Assembly (NCBI RefSeq): GCF_003477605.1
Contig: NZ_QUDR01000001.1
Location: 1-64,000, forward strand
Source: Clostridium sp. AF37-5
GTDB lineage: Bacteria > Bacillota > Clostridia > Lachnospirales > Lachnospiraceae
Reading direction: 5' to 3'
DNA length: 64,000 bases
The position numbers and the translations under genes are program-made. This document shows positions 61,398 through 64,000 of this stretch, in pieces. Every line of letters starts with the position of its first letter. The stretch's first letter is position 1. The notes beneath the pieces were generated by a model. That model ran no database searches and had not been told where the DNA came from. It saw nothing but the letters and a program-made list of their open reading frames with translations.

Positions 61398-62203
61398 TGG
61401 CGTTTACAAATGAGCAGATGGAGCGCTATTCCCGGCATATTATTTTGCAGGAAGTAGGCGTGAAAGGACAGAAAAAGCTGTTAAACGGCAAAGTCCTTAT
61501 TATCGGAGCCGGTGGACTTGGTGCTCCGGCAGCAATGTATCTGGCAGCAGCCGGTGTTGGAACCATTGGTATTGTCGATGCGGATGAGGTAGATTTGTCG
61601 AACTTGCAGCGTCAGATTATTCATGGCACGGCAGATGTAGGCAAAGCAAAAGTAAAATCGGCAAAAGAGACGATGAATGCGATGAACAGTGATGTGGTAG
61701 TAAATACATACCGCGAGTTTGTAACATCGGAAAATATTATGGATTTGATTGCGGATTATGATTTTATCATTGATGGTACAGATAACTTCCCGGCGAAATT
61801 TTTGATTAACGATGCCTGCGTAATGGCAAAGAAACCATTTTCCCATGCAGGAATCATCCGCTTTAAGGGCCAGCTTATGACCTATGTTCCGGGGGAAGGA
61901 CCATGCTACCGCTGTGTTTTCAAGGATCCGCCTCCGAAGGATGCTGTTCCAACCTGTAAACAGGCCGGTGTTATCGGTGCTATGGGCGGTGTTATCGGAA
62001 GTTTGCAGGCGATGGAAGCAATTAAGTATCTGATTGGTGTTGGCGATTTGCTGACCGGAAAACTTTTGACTTATGATGCCCTTAAGATGGAATTTCACAC
62101 GATTAAACTGCCAAAGGCAAATGGCACCTGCGCAGTCTGCGGTGATCATCCGACAATTACGGAGTTAATTGATTACGAGCAGGTAGAGTGTGACGGAAAG
62201 TAG
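61397..62203 (+). CDS. hcyF: ThiF/MoeB-like carrier-activating enzyme (HcyF-like)
   Basis: The 268-residue E1-like enzyme has nucleotide-binding GAGGLG (37-42), the Arg/Asp set VDLSNLQRQI, catalytic-type Cys187 (VPTCKQAG) and zinc Cys pairs 170/173 (CYRC) and 245/248 (CAVC). It adenylates the C-terminal Gly of the carrier with ATP, and sulfide then makes the thiocarboxylate. It has no rhodanese domain, consistent with free sulfide or TusA as donor. Start and stop are shared with the neighbours in a single run. Confidence 0.9.
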   Translation: MAFTNEQMERYSRHIILQEVGVKGQKKLLNGKVLIIGAGGLGAPAAMYLAAAGVGTIGIVDADEVDLSNLQRQIIHGTADVGKAKVKSAKETMNAMNSDVVVNTYREFVTSENIMDLIADYDFIIDGTDNFPAKFLINDACVMAKKPFSHAGIIRFKGQLMTYVPGEGPCYRCVFKDPPPKDAVPTCKQAGVIGAMGGVIGSLQAMEAIKYLIGVGDLLTGKLLTYDALKMEFHTIKLPKANGTCAVCGDHPTITELIDYEQVECDGK

Positions 62204-62223
62204 GCGGAAAGGAAGAAAAGGAT

Positions 62224-62637
62224 ATGTTATTTTTGACAAAAAGTGATTATGAGAAAATGTTAGCTCACTGCAAAGAAGGTCTTCCGAATGAAGCCTGTGG
62301 TTTGATTGGCGGTGTTGTGGAAGGGGAAAAACAGTATGTGAAAAAGGTTTATCTTCTGACAAACATGGATGAGAGCAACGAGCATTTTTCCATGGATCCG
62401 AAAGAGCAGCTTGCGGCAGTCAAAGATATGCGTAAAAATGGCTATGTGCCGCTTGGCAATTTCCATTCTCATCCGGAGTCTCCATCGAGACCATCGGAGG
62501 AGGACAAACGGCTTGCCTATGATTCCAAGGCAAATTATCTGATTTTATCGTTGATGGAAGCAGACAATCCGGTATTGAATGCGTTCCGTGTCGATGAGGA
62601 AAAACAGGTGACAAAAGAGAAATTAGTAATTTCGTAA
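62224..62637 (+). CDS. hcyD: JAMM/Mov34 metallopeptidase (HcyD-like)
   Basis: The 137-residue zinc peptidase has the full JAMM motif: Glu23 (NEACGLIGG), His81-x-His83 (FHSHPES), Ser91 and Asp94 (PSEED). In the carrier pathways of Wolinella (HcyD) and Mycobacterium (Mec), such peptidases trim the carrier tail and later cut the homocysteine or cysteine off the carrier C-terminus. It is the third member of the HcyS/HcyF/HcyD trio here. A terminator-like hairpin follows. Confidence 0.92.
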   Translation: MLFLTKSDYEKMLAHCKEGLPNEACGLIGGVVEGEKQYVKKVYLLTNMDESNEHFSMDPKEQLAAVKDMRKNGYVPLGNFHSHPESPSRPSEEDKRLAYDSKANYLILSLMEADNPVLNAFRVDEEKQVTKEKLVIS

Positions 62638-62645
62638 TAAAAAGG

Positions 62646-62675
62646 AAAGAAGGTAGCGTCTGCCTTCTTTCTTCT
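62646..62675 (+). terminator. Hairpin between hcyD and the siroheme gene
   Basis: AAAGAAGGTAG (62646-62656) pairs with CTGCCTTCTTT (62660-62670), loop CGT, with a pyrimidine tail CTTCT. It may end part of the transcripts or act as an attenuator in front of the next gene. Confidence 0.55.
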
Positions 62676-62692
62676 ATATCGAGGAGGTCGAA

Positions 62693-64000
62693 ATGGCATT
62701 TTTCCCATTTATGATTCAGATGCAGGATAAGTTATGTGTTATCGGCGGCGGTGGCAAAGTGGCATACCGAAAAGTTTCTATGATGCTGTCGTTTGGGGCA
62801 CGTGTTACGGTGATTGCACCAAAAATTTGCGATGAATTGCAGAAAATTGAATCGAAACAAGATGCCCTTTTATTGGTTCAAAGACCATTTGAGGATGGTG
62901 ATATCGAAGGAGCCGATGTGGTGATTATGGCGACGAATGACAGTGAAGTCAATTCCCATATCGCTGCCATTTGTAAGGACAAACGGATTCTTGTCAATGT
63001 AGTGGATGTCAAAAAAGACTGCGGTTTTTATTTTCCGGCAATTATAAAGCAGGATGATGTCGTAGTTTCGGTTTCGACCGGTGGCAGTGCTCCGGCGTTA
63101 GCTTCTCAGATAAAAAAGAGTATTAGGAGCCATCTGCCGGATAACTGCGGAGATATGGCAAAGACGCTTCTTGAAAAAAGAAATGCGGTTTTGAAAACAG
63201 AGCCGGAGGAAGAAAAACGGAAAGAGATTATGTTGGACATGGTAAAAAAAGAGTGGAAAAAATCAGTCATTCGGATTGGTACAAGAAAAAGTGAACTGGC
63301 AAAAATTCAGACCGGACTGGTTGTTTCAAAATTGCAGGAGGCATTTCCGGAGTATGAATACGAAATTGTGTATATGACAACCAAAGGCGATAAGGAAAAG
63401 GATTCGCCGATTCCTTCCTTTGGCGGAAAAGCCGTGTTTGTTGAAGAATTTGAACAGGCGCTTTTAGACGATACGATTGATTTGGCGGTGCACAGTGCAA
63501 AAGATATGCCAAACCCGTGTAAAGACGGACTTACGGTTGCCGGTGTTTTGGAGCGTGCCTGTGTGCAGGATGTACTCATTTACAAAAAGGAAACTTCCTT
63601 TACAAAGGATTCTGTTTTTACCATTGGAACAGGGAGTCTGCGCAGACAGTGCCAGATTAAAAAGATGTATCCGAATGCCGTCTGCAAAAGTCTTCGAGGA
63701 AATATCGGCACAAGGCTCAATAAACTGCGGGCAGGCGAGTACGATGCGATTGTGTTGGCTGCTGCCGGAATTAGGCGACAGGGTATTGACAACGATTCGG
63801 ATTTTGTTTACGAGTATCTTTCTGTAAAGGAGATGCTTCCGGCGGCAGGTCAGGCAGTGATTGCGATGGAGACAAAAAAAGGAACGCTTGCTAATGAACT
63901 TGCCGAAAAAATTTCGGATGTTCATACAGCAGAGTGTCTGCGGACAGAGCGCGCGGTCCTCACGAAATTAAATGCCGGATGCCATGAGCCAATTGGTGTT
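62693..64000 (+). CDS. Precorrin-2 dehydrogenase fused to HemC, partial
   Basis: The frame is open for 436 codons up to the window end. Residues 1 to about 185 are a CysG-B/Met8-type domain (LCVIGGGGKVAYRKV, MATNDSEVN, VSVSTGGSAPALASQ) that oxidises precorrin-2 and may add iron to give siroheme. From about residue 190 a hydroxymethylbilane synthase follows (VIRIGTRKSELAKIQ, HSAKDMP, LRGNIGTRLNKL). Its dipyrromethane-binding Cys430 is seen in NAGCHEPIG. The fusion joins an early and a late step of siroheme synthesis and would feed the sulfite reductase. GAGGAGG precedes the ATG. The C-terminal end is outside the window. Confidence 0.9.
   Translation, partial: MAFFPFMIQMQDKLCVIGGGGKVAYRKVSMMLSFGARVTVIAPKICDELQKIESKQDALLLVQRPFEDGDIEGADVVIMATNDSEVNSHIAAICKDKRILVNVVDVKKDCGFYFPAIIKQDDVVVSVSTGGSAPALASQIKKSIRSHLPDNCGDMAKTLLEKRNAVLKTEPEEEKRKEIMLDMVKKEWKKSVIRIGTRKSELAKIQTGLVVSKLQEAFPEYEYEIVYMTTKGDKEKDSPIPSFGGKAVFVEEFEQALLDDTIDLAVHSAKDMPNPCKDGLTVAGVLERACVQDVLIYKKETSFTKDSVFTIGTGSLRRQCQIKKMYPNAVCKSLRGNIGTRLNKLRAGEYDAIVLAAAGIRRQGIDNDSDFVYEYLSVKEMLPAAGQAVIAMETKKGTLANELAEKISDVHTAECLRTERAVLTKLNAGCHEPIGV

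Noticed and set aside
61481..62149. Long minus-strand frame (222 codons) opposite the HcyF-like gene
   Set aside because: It is a shadow of a well-conserved coding gene in a one-direction operon; the Cys/His/Asn-rich text resembles no protein. The same holds for 56934-57596 opposite cysN.

Overview
The window looks like a low-GC Firmicute chromosome of Lachnospiraceae (gut Clostridia) type. The grounds are AT-rich sequence with strong AGGAGG ribosome sites, tight ATGA-overlapping operons, BspA-type leucine-rich-repeat proteins, a Big_2/GH43 secreted glycosidase, arylsulfotransferase-like secreted proteins and hybrid cluster protein. No rRNA, tRNA or CRISPR array was seen. Genus-level assignment is inference.

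Layout. 1-1619: a complete IS1182-type insertion sequence whose left inverted repeat starts at base 1. 1716-3501: a small operon of XRE regulator, membrane protein and lipoprotein. 3658-4607: a decayed AAA ATPase. 4635-5792 (-): a CapA-like protein. 5972-7829: an ECF sigma factor with its membrane partner. 7856-9901: a TetR-GNAT chimeric remnant, then an intact autoregulated TetR operon. 9886-10395: two large hairpin repeats. 10513-19755: six tightly packed genes joining two hybrid histidine kinases (the second fused to a DegV lipid-binding domain), a REC-GGDEF protein, a Y-family DNA polymerase, a YolD-like protein and a nicotinamidase-like hydrolase. 19760-25061 (-): hybrid cluster protein and two arylsulfotransferase-like paralogues. 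25144-25501: two more repeat copies in front of a MATE exporter. 27002-28171: fused remnants of a phosphatase and of pstB. 28270-38248: Big_2 protein, Rpn-type nuclease, Dabb protein, a TetR-controlled AKR/TetR/DXS-like operon, a multidomain GH43 and a HAD phosphatase. 38230-38676: two more hairpin repeats. 38715-42776: antiporter, phosphoglycerate-mutase-like phosphatase, MATE and EamA transporters. 42887-43778: a broken adenylate-forming enzyme. 43874-48797: four leucine-rich-repeat paralogues.

49074-64000 holds a long one-direction sulfur operon: cysK, a sulfate ABC transporter (binding protein, two permeases, ATPase), APS reductase AprA/AprB, ATP sulfurylase CysD/CysN, MetY, a small siroheme sulfite reductase, a TusA-like protein, thioredoxin, a ThiS-like carrier ending Gly-Gly-Gly-Ala-Asn, a ThiF-like activating enzyme, a JAMM peptidase, and a precorrin-2 dehydrogenase/HemC fusion running off the end. 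Together they read as uptake of sulfate, activation to APS, reduction to sulfite and sulfide, loading of sulfide on a carrier protein as thiocarboxylate, transfer to O-acetylhomoserine and release of homocysteine. This matches the HcyS/HcyF/HcyD/MetY/Sir pathway described for Wolinella succinogenes, here in a Firmicute and joined to sulfate import and siroheme synthesis.

The most unusual structural signal is a family of large hairpin repeats (9886-10091, 10219-10395, 25293-25459, 38230-38379, 38511-38676, and a collapsed copy at 25144-25193). They share a conserved core and end motifs, but their long arms differ completely between copies while staying complementary within each copy.
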